A stretch of 64,000 nt of DNA from Shinella lacus (lineage in GTDB: Bacteria; Pseudomonadota; Alphaproteobacteria; Rhizobiales; Rhizobiaceae), in the NCBI RefSeq assembly GCF_010994755.1, contig NZ_WHSB02000006.1, positions 248,001 through 312,000 of the forward strand. Direction: 5' to 3'. Below, one piece after another: positions 29,052 to 39,700 of the stretch. Position numbers and translations under genes: made by a program. The notes under the pieces were generated by a model. It was not told the DNA's origin, ran no database searches, and was given only the letters and a program-made list of their open reading frames with translations. Within the stretch, counting starts at the first letter, position 1, and the number at the start of each line of letters is the position of its first letter.

Positions 29052-30728
29052 CTACTCCACCGTCACTTCCGACCGCTCGCCGGCCTTGATCGTCGTCTTG
29101 GCCTCCTTCGGCGCCAGGTCGCCCTCGTATTTCAACCGCACGACGTAATCGCCGGGCGGCAGCGTGTCCTGCACCTCGGCGCCGTAGTTGGTGGAGATGG
29201 ACTTCTGGTTGCCCTGGATGTCCTTCTTGGCGCTGACGATTTCAATGCTGTAGGCACCGGGGGCGGTGACGGCCAATACGCCGGCATTGATGTTGACGAT
29301 GACCTCGCTCATCTCGCCCGCCTTCAGGGTAAAGGGGATTTCGCCCGTCGCCGAGCCGAGTTTTGCCGTCAGCACATGGTCTCCGGGGGGAACGTCGATC
29401 TTGGTGCCTGTGCCGTAGCTGTTGGCGATGGCCTTGCGCGTACCGTCGATGGCTTTCTTCGCCTCGACCACTTCGAAGAATATGTTGCCCGAATCCACCT
29501 CCGGCCCGCCCTCGGCGTAGATGGCCTTGTTGAGCACGATGCCCGAGCCGATGATGAGGTCGCGCTCGACCGTCTCGCCGGCCTTCACCGTGAAGGTCTC
29601 CGACACCTTGGCGGGGCCGATGGCGCCATTGAGCGTCACCTCGCCGGCGGAAGCATAGAATTTTGCGGTACCATAATAGGTCGTCGAATAGTCGCCGAAG
29701 GCGATTTCGATGGCGGCGTTGGAATCGGCCTCCGCATCCTGCGGCGTCCGCTTCGGCTTGACCGTCACATAGGCGGCATCGAAATTGATGAAGGGTTTCG
29801 CGACCGCACCGTCCTTCACCTCGAAGGGCACCTGCCGCTTGATCGAACTTTGCAGCGTTGCCACTGCCACATATTTGCCCGGCGGGTAGTTGCCGGAATA
29901 TTTGCCCTTGTACTGGCTTTCGATGTAGTCGCCTTCCGGCGCGCCATTCGCATCCGCCTTGTAGATCGTCCAGAAGACGTCATTGTTGTCGCCGAGCGAC
30001 GGCCCGCCCTCCGAAAGCACGCTGTCGAGCTCGGTGTTGAACTCGATCGCCGGCACCGGTTCGGGTTCCGGCTCGGCCACCGCTACCTCCTGCGTCGGCT
30101 TCGACATCGGCGCATCCGCCACCGTCTCCGTCAGCGCCGCCACGAGCTGGGTGGCGTCGGAAGCCTGGAAATATTTGCCGCCGGTGTTTTCAGCGAGGCA
30201 CGCGACCTGCTTGCCTTCCTCCTCCGTCAGGCCGAAGCCGACGACATGGGTGGTGAAGTCGACGCCCTTGCTTTCGAGCGCTGAGGCAAGCGCGCAGGGG
30301 TCCGCCTCGCAGGTCTCCAGCCCGTCCGTCACCAGCACGACCGTCGCCTTGTCCTCGGTATATTTGAGGATATCGGCCGCCTGCTCGACGGAATGCGAAA
30401 TCGGCGTCTTGCCCTTCGGATTGAGCCCGGCGACGAAGGCATTGATCGCGTCCTCGGTGCCCGCACCCGGCGGCACGGCGAGTTCGATATCGCTGCACGA
30501 GCCCTTCTCGCGGTGGCCATAGACCATCAGGCCGAGCTCGGTGCCGACAGGCACGGATTTCAAAACGGTGCCGAGCGTCTCCCGGGCGATATCGATCTTG
30601 GCGCGCCCGCCGATCTGCCCCCACATCGAGCCGGAGGCATCGAGCACGATCATCGTCTTGTCGGCGGCAATCGTCTCGGTGGCGGCAAGAAGCCCCGCCA
30701 GAAGCATGAAGACGGCTCTCAATCGCAC
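29052..30728 (-). CDS. von Willebrand factor A domain protein with repeated beta modules
   Basis: 558 residues, exported (signal peptide about residues 1-22). The VWA domain (about 25-200) has the metal-ion site DASGSMWGQ, the Thr in GKTPISHS and the Asp in VLVTDGLETCEAD. A Pro/Glu spacer follows, then three or four related beta-sandwich modules, each ending in a sequence like LPPGDYVVRLKY followed by IKAGERSEVTVE. Substrate or partner is unknown; the family is linked to surface or periplasmic protein binding. GTG start with GAGGAGG upstream. Confidence 0.88.
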   Translation of the reverse strand: MRLRAVFMLLAGLLAATETIAADKTMIVLDASGSMWGQIGGRAKIDIARETLGTVLKSVPVGTELGLMVYGHREKGSCSDIELAVPPGAGTEDAINAFVAGLNPKGKTPISHSVEQAADILKYTEDKATVVLVTDGLETCEADPCALASALESKGVDFTTHVVGFGLTEEEGKQVACLAENTGGKYFQASDATQLVAALTETVADAPMSKPTQEVAVAEPEPEPVPAIEFNTELDSVLSEGGPSLGDNNDVFWTIYKADANGAPEGDYIESQYKGKYSGNYPPGKYVAVATLQSSIKRQVPFEVKDGAVAKPFINFDAAYVTVKPKRTPQDAEADSNAAIEIAFGDYSTTYYGTAKFYASAGEVTLNGAIGPAKVSETFTVKAGETVERDLIIGSGIVLNKAIYAEGGPEVDSGNIFFEVVEAKKAIDGTRKAIANSYGTGTKIDVPPGDHVLTAKLGSATGEIPFTLKAGEMSEVIVNINAGVLAVTAPGAYSIEIVSAKKDIQGNQKSISTNYGAEVQDTLPPGDYVVRLKYEGDLAPKEAKTTIKAGERSEVTVE

Positions 30729-30818
30729 GTTTGTCCTCCTCGACCCTTAAGTAAAACCTGCCCGCCCACGCCGGCAGGGCTCGGCGATGTTGCGTTAGTG
30801 ACGTGCGGGAAGGGGCGT

Positions 30819-31160
30819 CTATTCGGTGTGGCTGATAAGGCTTTCGACGGCAGTGCGCAGTGCCGGCAGGTCGCGCACGACGACATTCCAGATGATGTCG
30901 TCGGCGACGCGGTGATATTCGTGGCGCAGCACGTTGCCGATGCCCCGGATCGCGCGCCACGGGATTTGCGGCGCGTGCAGCAGCAGCTCGTCCGGGATGT
31001 GCCGGCTGGCTTCGGAGATGATCTCGATGGCCCGCTGGATGGCGAGGCGCAGGATGTCGTCCTTGCCGAAATCCTCCCGCGATTTTCCGGCAAGTACGGT
31101 CTCGATCAGGGCGATCGTTTCGAGGATGTCGTGCAGAACCGGCCCGGTGTCGCGTGCCAT
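30819..31160 (-). CDS. HepT-like ribonuclease toxin (DUF86)
   Basis: 113 residues, HEPN fold of the HepT/DUF86 family: LRLAIQRAIEIISEASRHIPDELL and the catalytic-type motif IGNVLRHEYHRV near residue 80. In characterised MntA-HepT pairs the toxin is an RNase that MntA inactivates by adenylylating the tyrosine of the motif. The usual Arg-x4-His-x-Tyr is altered here, with the Arg directly before the His. The start shares one base with the mntA stop (TGATG). Confidence 0.9.
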   Translation of the reverse strand: MARDTGPVLHDILETIALIETVLAGKSREDFGKDDILRLAIQRAIEIISEASRHIPDELLLHAPQIPWRAIRGIGNVLRHEYHRVADDIIWNVVVRDLPALRTAVESLISHTE

Positions 31161-31456
31161 CAGAAGATGCGGATTGCCGAATGTTCGATCCGGCCCTTGA
31201 GCTTCGGGTGCAGGCTGTCGCGCGTCGTCACGTCCACGTCGCTGCCGAGTTGGTCTTCCAGCAGCAGCTTGATGCTGACGAGATCGACGAGGGAAAATGC
31301 CCTTTCGCGGTCGTAATCGATGAAAAGGTCGAGATCGCTCGCGGACGTGCCTTCGTCGCGCGCCACGGAGCCGAAGAGGTAAAGCGAGGTCGCGCCGAGC
31401 GCCCGCACGGCGTCGGCCTGCTGTTTCAGCCGGGTGATCGCTTCGTTCTTCGTCAT
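31160..31456 (-). CDS. MntA-like minimal nucleotidyltransferase antitoxin
   Basis: 98 residues. The nucleotidyltransferase motif is LYLFGSVARDEGTSASDLDLFIDY (GSxxRxxxxxxSDxDL pattern), with the third catalytic Asp in SDVDVTT. MntA-type antitoxins modify and silence their HepT partner, encoded immediately downstream with a one-base overlap. A 12-base palindrome 12 bases upstream of the ATG could be an operator. Confidence 0.92.
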   Translation of the reverse strand: MTKNEAITRLKQQADAVRALGATSLYLFGSVARDEGTSASDLDLFIDYDRERAFSLVDLVSIKLLLEDQLGSDVDVTTRDSLHPKLKGRIEHSAIRIF

Positions 31457-31468
31457 GGAACCATCCTA

Positions 31469-31480
31469 GCGCAATTGCGC
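31469..31480. promoter_or_regulatory. Palindrome upstream of mntA
   Basis: GCGCAATTGCGC is a perfect 12-base palindrome ending 12 bases before the mntA ATG at 31456. It could be an autoregulatory operator of the toxin-antitoxin genes; the role is inferred from position only. Confidence 0.4.
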
Positions 31481-31534
31481 AAAACGCGCCACGTCTCGAA
31501 AATTTCCCGAAACCGTTCAAAGGGTTCAGCCTTT

Positions 31535-32730
<1,196 letters not shown>

Positions 32731-32764
32731 ACAATACCCGAACCTAAAACGTGGTTCTCCAGCT

Positions 32765-32804
32765 GCGGCCTCCGGTGTTCCCTGCACCGGGGGCTGTGGC
32801 TTTT
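32765..32804 (+). terminator. Probable terminator after ccrM
   Basis: Eleven-base stem GGCCTCCGGTG with CACCGGGGGCT (two G-T pairs), loop TTCCCTG, then GTGGCTTTT. It lies about 35 bases after the ccrM stop. The remaining bases to 33004 hold nothing I can identify. Confidence 0.65.
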
Positions 32805-33004
32805 GAAGGCGCCGCGCGCCGCAAAAACCCAAACTTTCCACTTCGAGCATTCAGTTGATCTTAACCATCAGGCGCTTAGGGTAGTTTGGCAAATACATCA
32901 GGCCAAGCAACGGAAATCGTTGTGGAAAGCTGAGACCGATCAACCGGTCAGGCAGGCAGGATATCGCTTTTCCGGTTTTAGTACCTTCAGTCCCGGAAAT
33001 GCGA

Positions 33005-33044
33005 AAACGCCCGGAGCCGCAAGGCTCCGGGCGTTTCGGTTTTC
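33005..33044 (-). terminator. Terminator of the HAD phosphatase gene
   Basis: Perfect 14-base stem AAACGCCCGGAGCC / GGCTCCGGGCGTTT with the stable loop GCAA (TTGC on the minus strand). On the minus strand it follows the HAD stop and is followed by TTTTCGC; on the plus strand by CGGTTTTC, so it may serve both directions. Confidence 0.85.
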
Positions 33045-33061
33045 GGGACATCCAGCACTGC

Positions 33062-33679
33062 TCAGAGCAGAATTCCGTGCGCGGCAAGGTCGCTCTTCAG
33101 CTTTTCCGGATCGGTGAACTGCACCGCATGCCAGCCGGCGGCGCGCGCGCCCACCACGTTCGGCCCGCTGTCGTCGATGAACAGCGTGTGGGCGGGCGAA
33201 AGGTCGAAATCCTTCGTATGCTTCTCGTAGATGGCGAGGTCCGGCTTGATGAGGCCGATCTCGCCGGAAACGGTCACGCCGCGCGGCATGTCGAGGAAGG
33301 GGAAGAGCTTGCGCGCTTCCTTGAACGTGTCGGGGGCGAAATTGGTGAGCATGGTCACGTCGCGGCCTTCCGCGATGAGGGCCTCCATGATCGCGACGCT
33401 CTCCACATAGGCATGCGAAACCATCTCGTGCCAATATTTGCGGAAGGCGCGGATCTCGTCGATGCGGTCGGGATGTTCGGCGATCAGTAGGGCTTCGGCC
33501 TCCGCCCAGTCGCGCCCGCGGTCCTGCTCCAGGTTCCAGTCATGCGTGCAGACATTGGCGAAGAACCAGTTGCGCTCGGCATCGTCCGGAATGAGGCGGG
33601 TGAAGGGGATATGGGGATCGTAATGGATCAGCACCCGGCCGATGTCGAAGACGATGTGTCGGATTTCGATGCTGCTCAT
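33062..33679 (-). CDS. HAD-superfamily phosphatase, YihX-like
   Basis: 205 residues. Motif I is VFDIGRVLIHYDP, in which the second acidic residue of the DxD pair is replaced by Gly, as in the YihX (FDLGNV) group. Motif II is MLTNFAPDT, the Lys is in GLIKPDLAIYEKH, and motif IV is LFIDDSGPNVVGARAAGWHAVQF. YihX is a glucose-1-phosphate phosphatase, but substrate cannot be transferred from this similarity. The start at 33679 (MSSIEIRHIVFDIG) agrees with the family; the upstream frame runs into a repeat. Confidence 0.9.
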   Translation of the reverse strand: MSSIEIRHIVFDIGRVLIHYDPHIPFTRLIPDDAERNWFFANVCTHDWNLEQDRGRDWAEAEALLIAEHPDRIDEIRAFRKYWHEMVSHAYVESVAIMEALIAEGRDVTMLTNFAPDTFKEARKLFPFLDMPRGVTVSGEIGLIKPDLAIYEKHTKDFDLSPAHTLFIDDSGPNVVGARAAGWHAVQFTDPEKLKSDLAAHGILL

Positions 33680-33698
33680 GTTTTCCTCGTGTGTATAG

Positions 33699-33780
33699 GC
33701 GAGTAGCGAATAGGGAGTAGTTGCCAGAAGGACATTCGCGAGCACTTGTTCCTCTTCGCTACTCCCTATTCGCTACTCGC
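33699..33780. repeat. Inverted repeat of the GCGAATAGGGAGTAG family
   Basis: A perfect 22-base inverted repeat: left arm 33699-33720 beginning GCGAGTAGCGAATAGG, right arm 33759-33780 beginning CTACTCCCTATTCG, with 38 bases between. The left arm lies in the leader of the HAD gene and the right arm contains the stop codon and last residues of mutY. Shares words with 17312-17370. Confidence 0.85.
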
Positions 33781-34856
33781 TCGAAAGCATCCGGTATCGC
33801 TTGTTTTATTGCCTTCTTCATGACGGTTGGCAGCGCCTCGCCGTCAAGCGTCTCCTTCGGCTGCCACCACCCTTCGCCGGCCCGCACCGCGCCGGATACC
33901 ATGGAACGGTAGATGGAGAGGCGCAACTCGAAATGCGTGAACACATGGGTGACGGTCCCGCAGGCCTGCCAGTCGGCCGGGAAGGGGGCCGCGGCAAGGC
34001 CGGTCTCGCCGTCGGTGCGGGCGGTCCAAGCGCTGCCCGGCACCTCCGTCATGCCGCCGAGCAGGCCGCTGTCGATGCGCTTGCGCAGGAAGACCGCGCC
34101 CGTGTGGTCCTCGGCGATGAACGCCGCGCCGACGCGCACCGGCTTCTCCTTCTTCGCGGCCTTGCGCGGAAAAAGCTCCGGGTCCTCGCGGCCGAGCACG
34201 CGACAATGCGCATTGACCGGACAGAGCGCGCAGGCCGGCCGGCGCGGCGTGCAGATCGTCGCGCCGAGGTCCATCATCGCCTGGGCGAAATCGCCTGGCC
34301 GGTGCTCCGGCGTCATCGCCGAGACCAACGCCCGCATTTCCGGCTTTGCCGCGGGAAGCGGCGTCTCGATGGCATGCAGGCGCGAAATGACGCGCTCGAC
34401 ATTGCCGTCGAGCACGGCGCTCTGCCGGTTGAAGGCGATGGCGGCGATGGCGGCGGCGGTATAATCGCCGATGCCCGGCAGCGCCTTCAACCCGTCCTCG
34501 CTATCGGGAAACACGCCGCCATGTTCGAAGGCGACGGCCTCGGCGCATTTCTTGAGATTGCGGGCGCGCGCGTAATAACCAAGCCCCGCCCAGGACTTCA
34601 TGACGTCCTCGTTGTCGGCCTTGGCGAGATCGATGACGGTCGGCCAGCGGGTGGTGAAGAGCGCGAAATAGGATTTGACCGCCTGCACCGTCGTCTGCTG
34701 CAGCATGACCTCGGAAAGCCAGATCCTGTACGGGTCCGGCGTCACGCCGCGCGCGGCCATCGGCGGGCTCACGCGCCAGGGCAGGTCGCGGTGGTGCCGG
34801 TCGTACCAGTCGAGAATGAGGTCGGCGGGCGCCGCGGTCCGGTGGGCCTGGGTCAT
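33759..34856 (-). CDS. mutY: A/G-specific adenine DNA glycosylase
   Basis: Removes adenine mispaired with 8-oxoguanine. 365 residues with the complete helix-hairpin-helix (LPGIGDYTAAAIAAIAFN), the catalytic Asp region that follows (VLDGNVERV) and the [4Fe-4S] loop CTPRRPACALCPVNAHC (C-x6-C-x2-C-x5-C). The C-terminal NUDIX-like domain recognises 8-oxoG (TEVPGSAW, VTHVFTHFEL). The last residues, ERVANRE, are encoded by a dispersed repeat, so the true ancestral C-terminus may have been different. Confidence 0.96.
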   Translation of the reverse strand: MTQAHRTAAPADLILDWYDRHHRDLPWRVSPPMAARGVTPDPYRIWLSEVMLQQTTVQAVKSYFALFTTRWPTVIDLAKADNEDVMKSWAGLGYYARARNLKKCAEAVAFEHGGVFPDSEDGLKALPGIGDYTAAAIAAIAFNRQSAVLDGNVERVISRLHAIETPLPAAKPEMRALVSAMTPEHRPGDFAQAMMDLGATICTPRRPACALCPVNAHCRVLGREDPELFPRKAAKKEKPVRVGAAFIAEDHTGAVFLRKRIDSGLLGGMTEVPGSAWTARTDGETGLAAAPFPADWQACGTVTHVFTHFELRLSIYRSMVSGAVRAGEGWWQPKETLDGEALPTVMKKAIKQAIPDAFERVANRE

Positions 34857-34963
34857 GATTTGCCTGAACGGGGTCGGAGCGCCTATAACTGGCGGAGCGG
34901 TCGGCGATCTTCAAGGTGCTTCGCCGGCAAGACAGGAATATTTTCCCGATCGGGGTAGGCAAC

Positions 34964-35518
34964 GTGAACACCAGCAAGGCGCCCTGGCGCGGCCCGCAGA
35001 GCGGCTACAAGAGCGGCCAGCGGCGCGGCATCGTCCAGATCAGCGAAGTGGCGAATGCGCTTATCGATCCCGTGCTCGCCAAGCGCGCCGGCCTCAACAC
35101 CATGCTGCTCGGCTCCTGGGACGAGATCGCCGGGGCGCAATTTGCCGATTGCACGCGGCCCGAGCGCATCACCTGGCCGCGCCGCGCCTCCGAGATGACG
35201 GGCGAGGGCGGCGGCCACCAGCCGGGCGTGCTGACGATTGCCTGCGAGGGTGCGCGCGCGCTCTTCCTCAGCCACCAGCAGGGCGAGATCATCCAGCGCA
35301 TCAACGGCTTCTTCGGCTTTCCGGCGATCAGCCAGGTGCGCATCGTGCAGAAACCGGTGACGCCGCTGTCGCGCGGCCGCCCGAAGCCGCGCCCCTTGAC
35401 GGGGGAGGCGGCCCGCCATCTCGACGACCTCGTCGATGGCATCGAGGGCGACGCGCTGAAGGCGGCGCTGAAGCGGCTCGGCACGGCGGTGCTCGGCGGC
35501 CGCGCGAAGACGCGCTAA
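34964..35518 (+). CDS. DUF721 / DciA-like protein
   Basis: 184 residues. The central DUF721 region (VANALIDPVLAKRAGLNTMLLGSWDEIAG, then LTIACEGARALFLSHQQGEIIQRINGFFG) matches DciA, the helicase-loading factor used by bacteria that lack DnaC. Rhizobial copies carry an extended basic C-terminus as here. The GTG at 34964 (MNTSKAPWRGPQ) is preferred; it is divergent from mutY and ends at a repeat. Confidence 0.85.
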   Translation: MNTSKAPWRGPQSGYKSGQRRGIVQISEVANALIDPVLAKRAGLNTMLLGSWDEIAGAQFADCTRPERITWPRRASEMTGEGGGHQPGVLTIACEGARALFLSHQQGEIIQRINGFFGFPAISQVRIVQKPVTPLSRGRPKPRPLTGEAARHLDDLVDGIEGDALKAALKRLGTAVLGGRAKTR

Positions 35519-35615
35519 AGCGCAATCCGACCGGAGTGAAACGAGGATCGATAAGATTGCGCTTCAAAAAAAAGGATAGAGCGCCGATCTGATCCAGTCA
35601 GATCGAACTGCGCTC
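35518..35615. repeat. Composite palindromic intergenic element
   Basis: Two nested hairpins. The first has perfect arms AAGCGCAATC (35518-35527) and GATTGCGCTT (35555-35564). The second has outer arms GAGCGC/GCGCTC (35579-35584, 35610-35615) and inner arms GATCTGA/TCAGATC (35586-35592, 35598-35604). An A-rich spacer joins them. It begins on the last base of the DciA-like stop codon. Architecture typical of a mobile intergenic repeat. Confidence 0.75.
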
Positions 35616-35790
35616 GAAAGCGTCGCGTAAGACCATCGAACGGTCACAATTCTTTGAAGTTACTTGCCTTAACTCCGCTTGTTCCCGCCCCAAAGCAGGT
35701 ATAACGGGAGTGCCGAGAGCAATTCCGGTTTCCGACCGCCATTGCGTCGATGGACCAAAGAATTCCATATCCCTTCCGACAGGAGAGACC

Positions 35791-36648
35791 ATGTCCCTTT
35801 CCGAAATGAGCCTGATGAAGCGCCTCTTCTCCGGCGTCGCCGTTGCAGCGCTCGCCGTGACGCTCGTCGCATGCAGCGACGAGAAGAAGGAGACCGCAAA
35901 GGCTCCCGAAACCAGCCAGACGACGACCGAGGAAAGCGCAAGCTCGACGCCGGCCACGTCTTCCGGCACGACGACGGAAACCGCGACGACCCCAACCACG
36001 ACGACGACCACCACCACCGAGACTGCGCAGACCCCTGCCACCGAGACCAAGACGGCGGAAGTTCCCTCTGCCGAAGGCGACGTGGACATGGCGGAAGTGC
36101 TGAAGGCCGGCGCGCTGCCGGAAATGGCGCTCGGCGAGGCCAATGCCCCCGTCACCATCGTCGAATACATGTCGACGACCTGCCCGCACTGCGCGGCCTT
36201 CCACAACAACACCTTCGATGCGATCAAGGCGAAGTATGTCGATAGCGGCAAGGTTCGTTTCATCGTGCGTGAATTCCCGTTCGATCCGCGCGCTGCCGCA
36301 GCCTTCATGCTGGCGCGCTGCAAGCCGGCAACGCCCGCCGAACTGACGGATGCCTCGCAGTATTTCCCGATGATTTCCATGCTGATGAAACAGCAGGAAA
36401 CCTGGGCTGCGGCACAGGATGGCCGCGAAGCGCTGCTCCAGATGTCGAAACTCGCCGGTTTTACACAGGAGAGCTTCCAGGCCTGCTTGACGAACCAGAA
36501 GCTTCTGGATGATGTGAACTCGGTACGCGAGCGCGGTGCCAAGGAATTCGGCGTCGCGGCGACACCGACCTTCCTCATCAATGGCAAGCGTTATTCCGGA
36601 GACATGTCGGTTGACTCTATGTCGGCCCTCATCGACAGCATGCTCTGA
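35791..36648 (+). CDS. DsbA-family thioredoxin-like lipoprotein
   Basis: 285 residues. A lipoprotein signal ends at LAVTLVAC (Cys about 27); a low-complexity Thr/Glu/Ala-rich spacer of roughly 60 residues follows, then a DsbA-like domain with the active site STTCPHCAAFHNNTF (CPHC) and the cis-Pro loop VAATPTFLINGKRYSG. It probably oxidises or isomerises disulfides in the periplasm while tethered to a membrane. AGGAGA stands before the ATG at 35791. A good terminator separates it from smc. Confidence 0.9.
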   Translation: MSLSEMSLMKRLFSGVAVAALAVTLVACSDEKKETAKAPETSQTTTEESASSTPATSSGTTTETATTPTTTTTTTTETAQTPATETKTAEVPSAEGDVDMAEVLKAGALPEMALGEANAPVTIVEYMSTTCPHCAAFHNNTFDAIKAKYVDSGKVRFIVREFPFDPRAAAAFMLARCKPATPAELTDASQYFPMISMLMKQQETWAAAQDGREALLQMSKLAGFTQESFQACLTNQKLLDDVNSVRERGAKEFGVAATPTFLINGKRYSGDMSVDSMSALIDSML

Positions 36649-36665
36649 TCCTTCGGCCGGATTTC

Positions 36666-36701
36666 AAGCGGGCGACGGCGGAAGCCGCTCGCCCGCTTTT
36701 T
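36666..36701 (+). terminator. Terminator between dsbA-like gene and smc
   Basis: Eight-base outer stem AGCGGGCG/CGCCCGCT and inner CGGC/GCCG stem around GGAA, followed by TTTT. It starts 18 bases after the DsbA-like stop and ends just 23 bases before the smc start, so the smc promoter must overlap or precede it. Confidence 0.85.
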
Positions 36702-36723
36702 ACGTTGTGGGTTGGGTGAGCGT

Positions 36724-39700
36724 ATGAGGTTCACCAAGCTCCGCCTGCTCGGCTTCAAGTCCTTCGTCGAACCCACCGAATTCATCATCGAACGCGGCCT
36801 TACCGGCGTCGTCGGGCCGAATGGTTGCGGCAAGTCGAACCTCGTCGAGGCGCTGCGCTGGGTGATGGGGGAGAATTCCTACAAGAACATGCGCGCGTCC
36901 GGCATGGACGACGTCATCTTCTCCGGCTCCGGACACCGCCCCGCGAGAAACACCGCCGAAGTCGGCCTCTATCTCGACAATGCCGACCGCACCGCGCCAG
37001 CCGCCTTCAACGACCAGGACGAGATCCAGGTCACCCGCCGCATCGAGCGCGAAAACGGTTCGATCTACCGCATCAACGGCAAGGAAGCGCGCGCCAAGGA
37101 TGTGCAGCTGCTCTTCGCCGACGCCTCCACCGGCGCCCGCTCGCCCTCGATGGTCGGCCAGGGCCGCATCGGCGAGCTGATCCAGGCCAAACCGCAGGCG
37201 CGCCGCCAGCTTCTCGAAGAGGCCGCCGGCATTTCCGGCCTGCATTCGCGCCGCCACGAGGCGGAACTGCGCCTGCGTGCCGCCGAAACCAATCTCGAAC
37301 GGCTCGATGACGTGACGTCGCAGCTCGAAAGCCAGATCGAGAGCCTGAAGCGCCAGTCGCGCCAGGCGAACCGCTTCAAGGCGCTCTCCGCCGATATCCG
37401 CCGCCACGAGGCGATGCTGCTGCACATTCGCTGGGTGCAGGCGAAGGAAGCGGAAGGCGAGGCGGAAAGCCAGCTCAACCAGGCGACCTCGCTCGTCGCC
37501 GAACGGGCGAATGCGCAGATGCAGGCGGCCAAGGAACAGGCGGTCGCCAGCCTGAAGCTGCCGGAACTGCGCGAGAACGAAGCGAAGCTCGCCGCCGTGC
37601 TGCAACGTCTGCAGATCGCCCGCGCGCAACTCGAAGAGGATTCCGCCCGGCTGCTGCGCCGCCGCGAAGAACTCATCCGCCGCCTCGCGCAGCTCGCGGA
37701 GGATATCATTCGCGAGGAACGCATGGTGGCGGACAATGCCGCCGTGCTGGAGCGGCTCGTCGCGGAGGAAGACGAGATCGGCGAGATTCTCGCCGAGGCC
37801 GACGAACGCGCCGAGGCTGCCCGCGAAACCATGGACGAAGCCGCCGCGAAGCTCGCGGAAAGCGAAGCCGCGCTCGCTGCCGTCACGGCGGAACGCGCGG
37901 AAGCGTCCGCCATGCGCAACCAGCTCGAAAAGGCGATCCGCGACCTGTCGGAACGCCACCTAAGGCTCGGCAAGCAGCTCGAAGCGCAGGCCCGCGAGCT
38001 TGAGGAAATGGATGCCCGCATCGCGGCGCTTCCCGATCCGGAAGAGCGCCGCGCCAATGTCCAGGCCGCCGAGGAGGCGCTGGAAGCGGCAGGCGAAATG
38101 CTCGCCGCCGTGGAAGAGGCGCTGGAAGAGGCGCGTTTTGCCGAATCTGCGCTGCGCGCCCCCGTCGATACGGCGCGCGCGCGATTGGCCGGCATCGAGA
38201 CGGAAGCCCGCACCATTCGCCGCATGCTGGAGGCTGGGGCCGGCGATCGCTCCTTTGCGCCTGTCGTCGAGGATGTGCATGTCGATCGCGGTTATGAGAC
38301 CGCGCTTGGTGCCGCACTCGGTGACGATCTCGAATCGCCGACGGACATTTCCGCCCCCGCCCACTGGCGGTTGTCGGGCAACACCTCGGACGATCCGCAT
38401 TTGCCGAGCGATGTGACCGCGCTGACCGCTCACGTCCGTGCGCCAAAAGTGCTGCACCGGCGGCTCGCCCAGATCGGCGTCGTCGCAAGTGTCGACGAGG
38501 CGCTTTCCCTTCTGCCGCACCTGCGCACCGGCCAGCGCCTCGTCACCCGCGAGGGTGCGGTCTTCCGCTGGGACGGCCATGTGACCGGCGCCGATGCGCC
38601 AGGTGCTGCCGCCCTGCGCCTGGAACAAAAGAACCGCCTCGCCGAACTCGAAGCCGAACTGGAAGACGCCCGCGCGGCTCTTGCCGATGCGCAAGCCGAT
38701 CTCACCCGTGCCGGCGAAACCATCCGCGCCGAGACACAGCGCCAGCAGGCGGCGCGCGAGGCGCAGCGCAATGCCGGCCGCATGCTCGCCGACGCCCGCG
38801 ACGCTCTGGAGGCCGCCGAGCGCGCCGCCGGCGATCTGATCCGCCGCCGCGCCGTGCTCTCCGAAACGAGGGCGCAGATCGAGGCACAGGCGGAAGAGGC
38901 CGCGGAATTCCTGGAAGACACCCACAGCGCGCTGGAAGACGCGCCCGACCTCGGCGATCTGGAATCGCGCCTGCGCACCCACACGATGGACGTCGCGACC
39001 GACCGCGCTGCACTCGCCGAAGCCCGCGCTGCCCATGATGGCCTCGCCCGCGAAATGGCCGACCGCCGCCGCCGCCTGATGGCGATCTCCGCCGAGCGCG
39101 AGACGTGGAAAAGCCGCGCCGCCAATGCGGAAAACCACATCGCGACGCTGCGTGACCGCGAGGCGGAGGCGCGCGACGAGATGGAGAGCCTCGCCGAGGC
39201 GCCGGATGAGATCGAGGAAAAGCGCCGCGAACTCTTGACCGGCCTCACCAATGCCGAGGCCGCCCGCCGCGAGGCCGCCGATGCCCTCCAGGAGGCGGAA
39301 AACCGCCAGCGCGAGGCCGACCGCGTCGCCGTCACCGCGCTCTCACAGCTCGCCGAATCGCGCGAAACCCGCGGCCGCGCGGAAGAACGCCTCGTCTCGG
39401 CCCGCGAGCGCCGTGTCGAGGGCGAGGCGCGCATTCGCGAGGCGCTGTCCTGCGCGCCGCATGAAGCCTTCAAGCTCACCGGCCACCCGTCGGGCTCGCC
39501 GCTGCCGGACCCGCGCGAGCGCGAGCGGGAACTCGACCGCCTGCGGATCGAGCGCGAGCGGCTTGGCGCCGTCAACCTGCGCGCCGAGGAAGAGCAGAAG
39601 GAGTTGACGGATAAGCTCGATGCCCTCGTCGCCGAGCGCGAGGATATTATCGAGGCGATCCGCAAGCTGCGCTCCGCCATCCAGAGCCTCAACCGCGAAG

